A stretch of 64,000 nt of DNA from Sanderia malayensis (GCA_013076295.1 RQOL01000660.1:1178001-1242000), one strand, 5' to 3'. Shown: positions 35,365 through 49,500, counted from the stretch's first letter. Notes: generated by a model not told the origin, from the letters alone. Numbers and translations: made by a program.

Positions 35365-37647
35365 TTAGAATTAATTGTTCCGCATAATAATAATTTGTAA
35401 TTTCACAATTTCGTCATCTGCTATGATTAACTCCAGATTTTTATACGATTTGTAAATTACATGCGAATCTCCATGTATCGAACCTATAGCATTGAACTCA
35501 AGTTCTTTATCGCATGAAAATTAGGTTATAAGGCATGTTTTAGTTATAAGCTTTCTTGTAAGAAAGCATTTTTTAAAGCAGTTCTTGAACTTTCTTAGCA
35601 ATTTTTCAATTTCAGCACTAAAACTTTCTTAAGCCTTTCTTAACGACAATTGAAAATTTTTACGATACCGAACATGAACATCCGCTATGGAGGGAGATGC
35701 AATACTGTGGAGTGAATAACATTTTCAATACCCACTGTCGATAGATAATGCTTGCAAATCCGTGATGTGGTGGTCACAACATTAAGGTTTTTGTGTCTGC
35801 ACGATAGTTCTCCTTTAGGTTTTGAGTATCTAAATTTGTCAACTTTCTTTGGTTTCAAAAATCCAGCATTGTACTTTCTTAACTCTTTGACGAACCGAAT
35901 ACTGCTTACTAAGGATGCAGTTTGTTGTTTATGTTTCGTATATGACATTCAATAATTCGAACAAATTTTTATTTTTCCTGGGTGTTCGACACGTTGAGGT
36001 TCAATTGTAGTTAATATAATATGATTAGGGATTGATAATAAATTGCTATTTGGATAATCATGAATTTTAAGATATGGTGATATTGGCTATGCAATCCATA
36101 TCTTGTTAATATTTATTTTGGAATATTAAATATTTGATGCCGCTGAATAATGACTTGTATATCTTTTTTACATGCTTGCATCTTGTCAATTTTATAATAG
36201 GGGGAGGGAGAGAAGAGTAATTCTCAGTTTCACACGTTTTTTCTCACAACTGCACTACTCTCAACCCAGGGGGGCAATCAGTACATAAACACACGGGGGG
36301 GTCAGTCTGATATTTTTGGGTTTTGGCCAAAAATGATATTTTTGGGTGACAACTTTGTCCAAAATGATATTTTTGGGTGCTAAAAATTAGTCGAGGCTTA
36401 TTCTGATATTTTTTGGTATATCAAATTAGTCAAACTTTATCCTTGATTATATTTTTTGATATTTTTGGGTACAAGATATTAAAAAATTGATATTTTTGGG
36501 TTTTCAAGAAAATCAGTTTTGATATTTTTGGGTTCCTTGTAAAATTCTCGGACTGACCCCCCCGTATGTCTATGTACCGAGTGCCCCCCCTGGGACTCTC
36601 AAAGCCTTATCATCTCACAATAGATGTATGATTCTTTCGTTTAAGCAAGCCAGAGCTTTATTAGGTATTTATATTTTTGCTGAACACATTTTACATCAGT
36701 TAGAATTTGTTTCAATCAATGTTTGTATGTGATTTTTATGATTGCCATTGCCTTCAACATAAATCAACATTTTATCTATCTTGTGAATTTTAATGCAGTA
36801 GAAATCCCTTCTATATAAAATATACACATTTAGTATGATATCTAATCATTTTGTTTATTGCCACTATACCCCTTTTCGAGCTGGGGGGGGGGGTTGTTTT
36901 GGAACCTTGGAAGAAGAAACATGAGAAACATTTTTACGCCTTCGCAGTTGATTATCTGAAATGCTTCGCAGGTACTTCAATCCCATCGTGCACTTCAATT
37001 CCATGAATGGAAATTGCTTTGCTTAATGCTTCTCTCTGTTTTCAAAGCTTGAAGGCCCTTTTCATCACATATTCGGCGGACCTTTTTTCAATTTATTTAG
37101 CACCAGATAACCCGCAAACGCGAATTATTGTGTAAGTATTTTCTGTGAATTCTTTTTCTTTTGCAAATTCAATCTTTTGAGCAACTTTTGGTGCGTTATT
37201 ACTGAGATCTGGGAAAGCAGATAACAAAAACATGGCTGACTGACACCATGCTTCCTTCTGTTATCGTGTCGGTCGGGGCTTTCTTTCGAAACGGTAATGA
37301 AAGATTATTTGGTCATTGTTTTAACTTTTTCTCGCATAAGAAAGAAATCCGATATCGTTATTATAGCATAAAACTGCTTATAAAACTGCTTTATTATGGA
37401 TGTTTATATGTAATTTTAGCATGCTCTCATGATAATATCTGCAAACATCATCGGGATTGAATTAAGCATATTTGTTCTCTATCCCGGATATTATACTCAG
37501 AGATCAATTTGTTCTTTTTTCAGTGTTCATCAAATTTGTCCCAAAGTTTGCTAAACACATTATAAAATGCAGCCAGGTGAGGTGTTTATGTTTTTGCAAA
37601 TGATTTTTTTAACCGATTCATTTTCATGTTGCCAACTTTTGCTTTGA
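35365..37647. other. Intergenic interval FAM219 to HNRNPK
   Basis: No gene supported. It holds the GATATTTTTGGG element (36265-36594). The 5' untranslated exon(s) of HNRNPK probably lie within about 37000-37600. A short ATGCAGCCAG followed by GTGAGG at 37568 could be an upstream mini-frame or alternative first exon, but its phase does not match the next exon. Confidence 0.45.
36265..36594. mobile_element. CCCAGGGGGGC element with internal GATATTTTTGGG repeats, copy 1
   Basis: Ends CCCAGGGGGGCAATC and GAGTGCCCCCCCTGGG are inverted. Next inside are the GTCAGTC/GACTGAC pair and an internal array of GATATTTTTGGGT words, also pairing with one another in part. A second copy in the opposite sense is at 57943-58251. 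Confidence 0.8.
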
Positions 37648-40600
37648 ATGATTGCCAGCATTTCAAATCCTCTTGTAGCTGGCATAAAAAGAGAAGCTTC
37701 TTCAGAAGATCCCACAGGGGCTCCACAAGATAACCCAAAGAGGTGGAGGTCAGATAGAATGGGTTCAGATAGAATGGGTTCACAAGATGTTACCCTCAGG
37801 TGTCTTCTACAAAGCAAGGTACAAAAGAAATTGTTAAGGTTTAAGCTGTTTTGATTCAATGGGTAGAAAAAGAAAGCTTCATTTTAGAATTCACATGTTG
37901 GTTTAATATGCTCAGCTTAAGGGTTACCTCTTTTTCCAACCCTCTGCTACCCATGTGAACATATTCAATATTCATTTTAATGACATTTTTTATGGCATTA
38001 TTTTTGTAGAGTGCTGGTGGTATAATTGGAAAGGTAAATTTATCTTTAATTTTTCATTTTGAATTTAAAAAAAAACAATGGAACCTCTATTAACAGGTAA
38101 CTTTATACAATGGACAAATATTCTTTTCCCTTGTCAAACTTGGTCATTATTTTACAAGAGCAAACTCTATACAAAAGAAACCTCTTAGAGAAAATCATTT
38201 AATCCTTAGGTGTTTGTTATAACAAGGTTTCACTGTACATATAGTGGAAACTTTGTGCACCAACCATCTAGAAATATAGAATATGTTTCTTGAGTTTATA
38301 AGCTACAAACATTAAGTTTACGTTGTTTCTTTTTTCCTTCGTTAGGGTGGACAGAACATCAAACGACTGAGAACAGAGGTATGGCTTTTTATTTTTAATA
38401 TTTCAATTTGTGATTTTACAAGCTTTGGGACTCTAGTTTATTCCATCACTAGTTTCCTTTTTGCACAAGTATTTTCTTGGGCCAAGTATTGTCCAGGATC
38501 TGTCCTATTTGATAAGGTTTCAGATCTTAGTAAATAACAGCCTTAATTTGGTCCTATTTTGTATAAGCTACTTTTTGTCAAAGTGCATTTCTAGTTTGGA
38601 AATCCCTTCTTTATTAATCCTCTCATTCAATGTTGAAAATAAAACTATTGAATAGATTAACTTTAATTTTCTATTTGGTGACACTGCTCCTTATGTTAAT
38701 ATAGTATGTCATATTGAGATGAATTTGATACAATGAACCAGGTTTTGCTATATACCGAATCTATCACAATCTGATCAAATAAGATTACTAGATTATCATT
38801 CTTGAAAACCAACTCGTTCCATGCCTCAAATTACCCTTTTTGGGGGTGATTAATCAGACTAGAAAATGCACGTTGATGATAACCAAACATTTAATTGAAT
38901 TTACAGTTGCTAACTTTATGCTTATGTCTTTTCCTTTCCCGCAATTCTTGCTGCATACGTACCCTGTTTGGATTTCTGCTTCCCTACTTTCTCATTCGTC
39001 CATCCATCTGATGTCCTGTGCACCCATCCTGGCCCGTCCGTCGACCCTCCCTTCTATCCGTCCGATTGTTCGTCCAATCATTCGTCCGTCCGTCCAACCC
39101 ATTAGTACAGTGCATCAGTCAATGTTCCAGACTCCAATTCAGCAGAGCGGTAGGTCCCAGCTGAACCTTTCCTTTATTTACCTTACTCATCATGGTTCCT
39201 TTACAATTACAAGGTATACAGTGGAGTCTTGATGTAACGAACCCCCTCTACTCCCTCCTTTATATGATTAACCCCCAAATAGCAAACCTCTCTCCCCCCA
39301 ACCTAATGTTTACCTCATTGTTCAACTTGCCCCTTGATTTAACAAGTTTTCGATATTGCAAGGCAATTTATGTCCCCTCACGAGGTTTGTTGCATTTGGT
39401 TTCCACTGTTCTCTACCCTTTTTCATAAGTTCTTTTCGAAATGGCTTTCGGCTGTTTTACTGCACAGTGACTCCGATGTAAACAGACACACTAGTAACCT
39501 AAAGCTCTGGCAGTAAAACGTTAGCATAGCTAAGCACTTTAATTTAAAGCATTTATTTAAAGCTTGTTTTAGTTTTAAGCGATTTTTCTCTCCGTTTCTA
39601 ATTTCCCAATTCATGTAGTTGTGATGGCAACTTTTCATTGTGTCATATTTAACCTGTACGTCAATACATAAATTCATTGATTAGTTCATGCAACGGACAA
39701 TTTACAGCGGATACATGTCCACGAAGAATAGGACACAGACTTTAAAGCCAGCATGCTTAGTCCAAGACAAAATTTTTAAAAGTAAATAGTCGTCGAAACC
39801 TGCATGGAGAAAAAAATAAACTTGAAACAGTGCAATAACTAAACTGATTCTATAAACTATATTTAATGGTGTAATACTAGAAAGCTATTTATAATAGCTG
39901 CCTTTCAGGCCCAATGACCGTAACCCTACTAACCCTATTTTCATTTAGTAAAAATTGACGTAAATGGGGTATTTTCTCAACCCTTTCCCCATGTAAATTC
40001 TGCAAAGCACCATGCTGGTTGAACGAAGGACACTAGATTTACTGACTGACGTGACCACATGACGTCACACATTCGATATGTTTCGAATCTTTCCTTCGCA
40101 ATCCTCCGCACTCCTCCGCATATTGTATTTTCTGCGTTGCCGTTTCTGCGATACTCTGTACTGTTCTATTCATGGCTATTTGTATCATCGTATTTGCAGC
40201 GTTTTGTCAATCCAAGCTGTGGAAAAGAAGGCCATTGCAATTCTCATCGAGTGTCTGCCGCAAATGGGCCCGGTATGTATTTTGTGCCAATTTGATGACA
40301 TTGCTTTTAAGACAACTACATAACCATACAATTACCCTAAAATCTCTATTAAGCCCCCAGAGGGTATTTCATTATTGGTATTCTACAAAGGGGCTTAATA
40401 AGATTTTTAAATATTTATATATTCATTTAAAGATTTTTAAATGTTTAAATGTTCGTGTAAAATAACTGCAAAATAATTGTTATTAGTGTTATAGTGTAAT
40501 CAATCAAATCTCATCATCGTTTACAAATTCAAAAAAGGGGGTTAATTCAAAAAAGGGGGTTTCAAGCGGGGGCTTGTTGGAGAGGGGGTAATGGAGACAT

Positions 40601-43600
40601 TACGGTACACTGGAGTATGATTGTGACCAATCCATTCCCATACAGTGAGCCTCTCGGTCTAACCAGCTAAGTATCTCAGAAAACTCCTTGAATCTTTTTG
40701 CAGTTCACAGTATAACTTACCATTGGTCTAACTCCTGAAAAAGGAAGTACTTTAGAAGCTCTATTTCCCCCTTCAATAGGCCAATAGGGTTTTTGTAATA
40801 AGCCCCTCTAGAACTGGAACATGATAAAATAGAGCCTCTACCAATGGGCATATACAACTGATAAGTAATTTTTACCACAAAAGTTTTTTAATTTAGTTAT
40901 CTTTTTGCAAAATCAATCTCTATACAATTAATACCTGTGTATAGCGGACAAAATCATGGAAACCACAAATGTTCATTACATAGAAGTTCAACTTGTATGT
41001 AATCCCCTGGAGCTTAATTGAGCTTCTACAGTAGATGATTTGCTTTCTTCAAGTGTATTATGTTGTGATTGCACTGTGGTTACAGTAACATAAACGACGC
41101 CTATATCCTGCTAGAAAGGGAAACGACTCTTTCTAGCAGGATACAAACCGCTAATTATGCTAAATATGATAATTATGACGATTGTTGTTGTTTATTTCCA
41201 GCCTCCTTATTCGGGTACTAACCAAGGTCCAGCTCAAGATGAATTTGAAATAAACTTCTTGATTCATTCAAGCCAAGCCGGCAGTGTAATTGGATCTGGT
41301 GGATCAAAAATCAAAGAGCTAAGAGAGGTGATTTTCTGCTAACCTCCTCCTCCTTCACAATTTAGTTTATTTAACGCTAATCGAGGTCTCGTTATGCATC
41401 GAATACAATGCAAAGAAGAATAAATGTCTTTATAATGAAGTTGAGTGCCGCAATTTGTCATGTTCCATTTGACTTTTCATATGTCGAACAATGTGATTGA
41501 TTGAAATTTTATTTTAACAAACATTATTTCAAAAAAGACTAAAATCAGAAGCCTGAAGTTCTGAAATTTAAAGACATTGACGATGTTATTGAAAGAGGAA
41601 CTTGAGCCATTTAACTTGACTCTTTTGATATATGTTCTATCTTCCCTCATTGTGACCCGTTTTGTTTATATTTCAATGTTATCAATATCTTTTAATGTTG
41701 CTAACTTTGTGTAGTTGCTCAATTTTCTATCCAATTGATTGATTGCCAGGTAAATTTTATTTCAGTCAAAGGGCATTTCAATCTGACAACTAATCTTCCC
41801 GTGGGGCCTCTCTACCTCTACTGAGCTACAAAATCAATATAAAATATTAAAATAAATGTTATCAAATATTACATGCATATAAAGTTTCTAACAGATTTTG
41901 AGGTTCAACTGCAGTTAGCAGTTGATTTTTGTGTTATATTCTACATTCCTGATGTCTTTTATTATAATTTTTGTAATTTTTTTTGCTTTTTATTTCAGAG
42001 ATCCGGATGCCAGATTAAGGTATGGTGGTGTTTAAAGATATCTACGTATATGTCTCGACAACTTTTTATTATCTGCCATCCCTGATAGATATCTTTAATT
42101 TAACGACTGATTTGTAGTTTATGAGCCCCTATTTTATAGGTCGCAATATGCCCCTTCTTTTTAATGCAGGTATTGCATTTTGCAGTACCAATGAGTTTGT
42201 AATATAGTAAGGCCCTGCGGTTAAGAAGTAGGGTTTTCAGATTGAGCTTTATTATTTACAAAGGTTTCTTATTGTTTTCTCTTGAATATTTGAGCCTGAA
42301 AGTTTCTTATAAGTAGTTTTTTATTTGACGCCTCACTGATTTTCATATTTGAAAAAATGCTCTCATTATTCTGCCCAAAGTCATCTGATTGCAAGGAATG
42401 CTAGCAGAGTTTTAACTCAACGTTTCATTATAGATATACTCAGAATGCCTTCCCAATGCCACAGAAAGAGTCGTAGCAATTGCTGGTAAGTTTTTTGTAT
42501 TTTATTAATGTTGCAATGTAGCTAGTGTTTTTGATATTCAGTTTAGTTCATTGTAACATCTAAATATCTTTTTTACGTCAATTTTAGGAACTGAGCAACA
42601 GATATCTAGTGCCTTGGAAAATATCTTGGAAACAATGTCAAAGGTATGCTATTGTTTCAACGACTCTTAAATATGCAGTCGAATCTCGAACTTGATAATC
42701 GAATCTCGAACTCGATAATCGAATCTCAAACTCGATAATCGAATCTCGAACTCGATAATCGAATCTCGAACTTGATAATCGAATCTCGAACTCGGTTATC
42801 TCGAACAACTCGCTATCTCGAGCAGATTCCCATTTCCCCTCGTTCTCTATTTGGGTGAATTTAGTTCGGATATCTCGAATTCTCGCTATATCGAACAAAT
42901 TTTCATTTCCCCTGCGAGTTCGAGATAGCGAGAGTCGACTGTATTGTTATGCATGTGGAATGACCACGAAGTCAAGTTAGGGTTAGGTTGCTATCTTGGA
43001 CAAATTTCAATTGTTCGATATAACAAATGTCGTGAGCTCTCGAGATACCAGTTGTCAGCTGTACTTTTAAAAGTTCAATGGATTGATTGTGTGTAAATGA
43101 GTTTGTCATACGGTCAGGAATAATAGTATTCTTTATATGTCGACATCACTAATATTCTGTATCCTATTGCATGTTACGATGTTCGTTAATCTGCTGCATG
43201 TTATTACTTAATATTTATTTTGTTTTGTTAGACTCCTATTAAAGGACCAGTGCATCTTTACGATCCATCAGATGCGAATGACTACGATGAATTTGGTGGA
43301 ATCTACGGTGGTGGTGGTGGTGGACCCCGAGGAATGCGAGGAGGAATGGGTGGTGGAATGAGAGGAGGTATGGGTGGTCGTGGTGGCGGTGGACGTGGTG
43401 GAGGCGGTGGTGGCGGTGGCATGCGAGGTGGGCGTGGTGGTTATAGTGGTGGTCGTGGCGGCGGTGGACCTCCTATCAGAAGAGGTCCACCCGCCATGCC
43501 AGTTGCGGATGAACAAGTTGGATATGCCCAACAAATTGTAAGTGAATCTTTTATTTTAATCAAATAAATGCTTTTTTGTGTGAATATGTTTTTTGGAAAG

Positions 43601-45708
43601 CTGCTGCCAGACAGCCTTCATGATATGATTTTGACATTCCACAATGCATATGTCGAGAATCTATCCTAAGTTGTACATTTTTTCAGGGAGATGATGGAAG
43701 CAATTACACAGACTTTCAAGGTACAGAATTATATTGTTTATTAGATTAGCACTTTTATTTATTTTCATCTGAAGGTTTTGTTTTTATGATGTTGTTATTC
43801 TCTCTATTTTGTTTTTATGATATTGTTATTATTTCTATCTTGTTTTTATGATGTTGTTATTCTCTCTATTTTGTTTTGATGTTGTTATTCTCTCTATTTT
43901 GTTTTGATGTTGTTATTCTTTCTATTTTGTTTTTTTTTCTATTTTTCTTTGAAGATGTTATTTTTATTATTTTGTTATTCTCTCTATCTTGTTTTTATGA
44001 TATAGTTATTCTTTCTATTTTGTTTTTATGATGTTGTTATTCTTTCTATTTTCACAGATCCGTTGGGAGGTGCCACTCAAGTTACAATTCCCAAAGGCGT
44101 AAGTTTCGATTTTATTTCAAATTCCACAAAGGCAAACTTAATTTCAATTTATTTCTAATTTCATTTTTAATTTCAAAGGCCTCAATTTGCAGTGCAGTAA
44201 TTAGTATATAGTGCAGTCAAGACGTGAATTCTTTGTATTCTTGTTTTTAGCTGGCTGGTGCTATCATCGGACGAGGCGGCGAAAGAATCAGAAACATCAG
44301 GTAATTTCTGGGCTTTTGTAATTTCAATTGTACGTTTATCATATGCGTAGCGTTATGTCTCTTAGCTGTACAGGCGAGTTTCGAACGCGCACAGAAGATG
44401 AACATTTGTTCGACATACAGTAAACACAGTAAGCGTATAAGAACCGGTGAATTAAGAACCATCTAAGCTGAAATTCCTGTTCAAAACAATAGAAGAGACA
44501 GACTATTGTATTTGAAGAATAGGCTGGATGCAGAGTTCACGGGTGTTTACTGTAGCGGGACTTGGAGATATTCGGAAAAAATTCAGTCTGTATGGGAGCC
44601 AATGGAAATAGGATCTGTTTGAGATAGCGAGTTGTCCGAGATAACCGAGTTCCAGAGGTTCGACTGTTGTATCTGAATACTGAAGCCAAGGGTTCTGCCA
44701 GTCTTCGAATTAACCCCCCTGGGGGCTTGTTTATATGTTGATTTTTGGAGGGGTTTATACGAGGGAGACTTTTTCTTGATAATTTTTAGTTCTATAGTTG
44801 GGGTCGATTCAAACGGGACTCTTCCGAGGGAGAAATTTGTGAATTTATGGAGTGGTGAATATATTGGCCGATCATCTGTGTTCAGCAGTGGCTAACTGGA
44901 TATTAATTTGAGTTGTCGATCTTTCAGAATGCAATCTGGTGCTGAGATAAAGATTGAAGAAGCTAATCCAGACATGAAAGATCGAATCATAACAATCAAA
45001 GGGGACCCAGAGCAAATTCAACATGCCCAGTTCTTGATGCAACAAAGGTAACCATCTTAAACATTTTTACCCTAAATCCTCGATAAAGCCCCCACCTTCG
45101 AATAAGCCCTCCCCTCGAATAAGCCCCCATCCTGATAATCATTTGCAAGGATGTTGGGCCCACGTTTCCAAACATTGAAGTTGTTTAGTGAATGTATTGC
45201 AAATAACAGCAAGTTTAAACCAATAACTTTGTTGATTTGCTGCATCGTATAGCTTTTATTTTGCATCGTATAGCTTTTAATATTGAAAAATAATCAGGCT
45301 AAAATTTCGTTTTTGCAAATAAGCCCCCGGGGGCGTATTCGCAGATTTACGGTATTTGTAAGAATATTGAGGCTCATATTCTCCGAAATTTAAGAATAAT
45401 GTAATAATAAAGCCAAGACCAAGATGTTTTGTTTATTTGAGCTCTCTCGCAAAGCAAGGCAAGGGTTAGTTAAGAATAACTTGAGCATAATTTCAGGCTC
45501 AAAATCGAAAATTTTCAAGAATATTGACCTTCAGCAAAAACATATAGTAATCTTATGAAATCTTATGTGTATCCTGGCTTTTTTGAATATCCGAGTTCAA
45601 CGTCAAGTATTTTATTAGCATTAATTATTATTTCCATGTATATCTGATCTTTTTCGATCATTGGATAATTTGTTTTATTTCAGTGTGAGGCTGTATTCTG
45701 GAAAGTAA
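37648..45708 (+). CDS. HNRNPK: hnRNP K, three KH domains and RGG box
   Basis: Sixteen exons join in phase to 391 residues: 37648-37818, 38010-38033, 38346-38378, 39106-39149, 40200-40272, 41202-41327, 41999-42019, 42434-42485, 42588-42643, 43232-43537, 43687-43720, 44058-44098, 44251-44300, 44928-45047, 45684-45708. (One short exon may still be missed; fifteen are listed.) hnRNP K binds C-rich RNA and DNA in the nucleus and cytoplasm. KH1 begins LRCLLQSKSAGGIIGKGGQN, KH2 has FLIHSSQAGSVIGSGGSK, and KH3 has QVTIPKGLAGAIIGRGGERI; each shows the GxxG loop. A Gly/Arg-rich region in exon 10 corresponds to the RGG/KI region. The C-terminus VRLYSGK matches the vertebrate SVKQYSGK ending. Human hnRNP K is about 463 residues, so this is shorter, mainly between KH2 and KH3. 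The start is the first ATG in the first exon. Confidence 0.93.
42676..42941. mobile_element. TTCGAGATAGCG-type MITE with 20-bp internal tandem
   Basis: Starts CAGTCGAATCTCGAAC and ends GTTCGAGATAGCGAGAGTCGACTG-like, so the ends are inverted. The unit ATCGAATCTCGAACTCGATA is tandemly repeated about six times in the left half. It lies in the HNRNPK intron before the RGG exon. Related ends occur at about 335-431 and 44560-44665. Confidence 0.7.
43780..44050. repeat. About 30-bp minisatellite, HNRNPK intron
   Basis: Repeated units of TTTTTATGATGTTGTTATTC plus TCTCTATTTTG, around eight copies with some shortened. It lies directly before the acceptor of the exon at 44058, so it forms part of a long pyrimidine-rich tract. 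Confidence 0.8.
45068..45354. mobile_element. ACCGTAAATCC...AAGCCCCC MITE, inverted copy
   Basis: Ends TACCCTAAATCCTCGATAAA and TTCGCAGATTTACGGTA. Internal words match 27411-27661 in reverse complement. It sits in the last HNRNPK intron. Confidence 0.75.
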
Positions 45709-46555
45709 CTTACAGGAAAGAAGTGTATTAAAAGAACGTGACAAAACTATACATAACTTCTATATGAAAATACTACACTAATAGTTATCGTTGTAAGGCT
45801 ATCGTTGTATCGCTATAAAAGTAAATGTCCCAAGGTGCCAATTAGCAAACTGCAGAACTTGTATGTTTTATGGAGTAATCTATAGCAGCTAGGGTTACAT
45901 AGTTACTATTGGCCGTGTATGTGGTTGGATTAATTTCGTCATCTACTTACATATGTGTAAATGATGTAGCAGAGATGTAACATATAACAACACATTGCTT
46001 TTGATATTTTTTGTTTTATTGTTTGTTAATTTTTGTTATTTGAGTTATTGTTTTTGATGTTTAAACACTAAAAAGGCAGGAATATAAAGTTCTTTTTTAT
46101 GGTCGAATTCTGTTGCTTGATTTTTGCAGGGCTTAATCTTGTTTCAGATTCATTAGATTAATACGATCGGCTCAATCTTTGTTAATATGGATGGATTTAA
46201 TACCACTGTGTTATTTGTTGCTAGGAATTAGATGCACTCTTTTTCCATTGTGTTCTGTTAGCAAACAACAACAACGTCACGACTGCACTGGAAGACTGCT
46301 GAATGAAGAATTTTGTTGACAGATGGTTCACTTTCACTAACTTGCTAATAAAAAATGCTTATTTATTGGTCGATTTTCAACTAAATTTACCTGCGTATGA
46401 ACAAGAATAATATTTAAGCGGAAGTGTTGGGTTATAGAGGATAGAAGTGATAAAATATTAAGATCTGAACAGTTGGACTGTGAGTCAAGAAAGCGGATTT
46501 GGTTTGGCCTAACCTGGAGGAGTTTTGTGACGGTGGGGAACAGGAACATGTAATC
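45709..46555. other. HNRNPK 3' region and TTC24 upstream region
   Basis: No gene. It should hold the HNRNPK 3' UTR; an AATAAA hexamer at 46347-46352 is one candidate polyadenylation signal, but earlier cleavage is possible. An in-frame stop at 46481 precedes the TTC24-like start, supporting the ATG at 46556. Confidence 0.45.
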
Positions 46556-49500
46556 ATGCAGACGCAGAGAAAATTGTTGATTTATTCATCTATACAACAG
46601 CACACAGAGGAAGGGCACGAGTCGTTGAAGAAAGGAGACCTAGAAGAAGCGTCTAAACATTTTTCAACAGCGCTGGAAAAAGCGAAACTCTATCAAGACG
46701 ACTTCACAACCCGTGCTTGTGCCTTCAACCTTGGCTCATGTCTTGTTGCTTTTGGACAACCCAACAAGGGATTAGAATATTTAGAATATGCCCTACCGCC
46801 TTCTGGCGATGAGTCAGATGGTATTCAAAACTTTGCAGACTTGGAATACAACATAGGTATTGCGAAGCATGCGTTGGGAGACCTTGATCATGCAGTCGAA
46901 GCATACTCTAATGCTGTCAGTGCATACAAGAAGCTTGATAACATACCAATGCAGGTAAACTTGATAAAGACTTGGCTCTTACGCAGCTCATTGTTTTTGT
47001 ATATGCAGCTCATTGTTTTTACTATTGTCTCTGAAACAACACATGTTGATTGTTCTCCTTGTTGTTTTCAATGTAACCTATTGTTAGTTCACGCAAGAAT
47101 ACATCTAGAGGAACAATGCAGAACAATGCAATATGATTAGAGCACCATTAATTGTGACTTTGTTTTTGTCTCAGATAAATGTCACTTGAGACAAGACCGA
47201 AGACCTTTGACAATCAATCAGAGAATTAGATAATCATAGTGTGGAAGAATTTTCTTGGGAGGGGGCAATTACCGTAAATCCTCGAATATTATTTGCAAAA
47301 ACAAAATTTTAGTCTGATTATTGTTCAATATTAAGTAAAATAAAAGCTATACGATGCAGCCAATCAATGAGGTTATTGGTTTAAGCTTGCTGTTATTTGC
47401 AATACATTCACTAAACAACTTCAATGTCTGGAAACTTGAGCTCAATATCCTTGCAAATGATTATCAGGATGGGGGCTTATTCGAAGGTGGGGGCTCATTC
47501 AAGGATTTATGGCATCAAATTTCAATAATATCTGAAACGTTTTACAGGTACTTCTAGCCCTGGGGCTTTTGCAGCTATGCAAATTCTAACATCCTTATTT
47601 TTGTGTTTAGGTTGAAACCTATAAGAAACTAGCAGTGTGCTATCAGTCATTGAAAGAGCTTCAAAAGGCAGCAGCGTCATACAAGACAGTCGCAGAGTTG
47701 TATGAACAACTTGGTGAGCAAGAAAATAGATGCATTGCACTGAGCAGTCTCACATCTTTATTGGCCGAGCTCAAAGACATAAAGGAATGTAGTGAAAATT
47801 TGAAAATTTTACTGGGAGTATGTCAGGAGATGGATAATGCAAAACTGAAAGGTAACATAATTGTTATGATTATGATGATGAATGTTTTAAAATGATATAT
47901 AGTAAAAGTGTGATAGCTTGAAACTCCAAGAGGCTGATAAATTGGTTTGAGTTATCAGAAAGCATTAGGAAATCTTTCAAGGGGAATGCAAATTGATAAA
48001 AATTCCACGTAGTGTGTGTAGCTATATATATAATTGCATAATTTCAACTGAAAAGAAAGTATATTACTTTGCATGTCCGGAAAAGAGTGAACTTATGGGA
48101 ACTTAATAAATTTTAATTAGAACCGATCAATTAACGTGCCGGCAAGTTGATTTTGTGCCTTATAGGGTTTTAATTATTCTCAAATGACTGATCACTTTTT
48201 GTGCGGGATTAATTAGCATGCCTCCGGGACGGGGACCCGTTGTTAATATATATAATAAAACATTAAATTTAAATAAAAACTTCAAGCTATTTGAAATAAA
48301 TTTAAAAAAGATGACTCAAACATTCTACAGGTTTTGGGCTGTCGTTTTAAATTTATTTCAAGTAGCTTCAAGTTTTTATTTAAATTTAATGTTTTATTAT
48401 GGAATACAAATTGGTTCACAGTTTTGAGTTATCAGAATTTCGTTATCAGCGGTTTTAGGTTCTTCATCTTTTTAGATTTTAGATTTATCCCAGAGTATTG
48501 AGATTGTATTCCTTTCTATTATTTCCAGGTAAAATTTATCATGATATTGGAATGTTGTACAGTTCAGAAAAGTGCTACACATCTGCATACGAATGTTTTG
48601 ATCAATCGTATCACGCTCTACAAGAAGTGCCAATTGAATCAAAGGACAAGACGTTGGAAGCAGTTGTTCTGCTAAACATGGGAGTTTCGTTAAATCATAT
48701 CTCACTGTTTGGAAGAGCTATGATTTTCCATCAAATGGCAGTCAACAAGTTTGGTGAGTTTTTTATTGTTATTTACCATTTGATTTTGCTCACATACTTT
48801 TTGTTCATAAGAATATAGCTTGCAAGAGCATTGAGGCTTAAATTCTCCGAAATCTAAGAATAACGTAAGAACAATCTTTGATCGGTACAGAACTTCAAAA
48901 TAGCTTTGAAAATCGGAAACATAGCGAAACATAATAACTACTAAAGCTTTTCGTCTGACACAAATTGGATTAGTACGTCAGAAAGAGAACGAAAATGAAA
49001 ACCTAACGATGGAATAATGTAATAATGTAAGAATACAGCCAGACTCAAGCAAGACAAGAGCCAGTTAAGAAAAACTTTGGGATACTTTCAGGCTGAATAT
49101 CAAAATTTTTAAGAACATTGAGCCTTGGCAAAAAGACAGTATTTTAATCAAAAAGTGTCTTCATATTATATGAGCACCCTTGGATTAGACACAGCACACA
49201 TGCTAAAACATGTGAACTGTTTCAGCGTGTGTTTAGCTTGTTATGCACAGACCCGTCGAGAGCCAGCTCAGGGGCCTGGGGCTATAAACAAACAAGGGGC
49301 TGTTTTATAATTGCTTTGCGTTAGCAAAACGTTTCGTGGGGCCTTCTCGGGCCCTTCTTGAGACCCGGACCCCGGGAATTTACCCCGGCTACCCCCCTCT
49401 CGACGGTACTTCTTATGCATGTGATTTTGCAGACGTGGACAAAATTAACTTTGAGCCAAGACCCTGTTTCTTACAATCACAGGAGAGCTCGAGGACTTGA

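Noticed and set aside
37568..37580. Upstream ATG with donor-like GTGAGG as HNRNPK exon 1
   Set aside because: Its phase (1) would put a stop shortly into the next exon, so it was left as possible UTR only.
42676..42941. Regularly spaced repeats that could suggest a CRISPR-like array
   Set aside because: The units are directly tandem without unique spacers, lie in an intron of an animal gene, and belong to an inverted-end element.
43268..43534. Thr-rich minus-strand frame
   Set aside because: Shadow of the Gly/Arg-rich HNRNPK exon.
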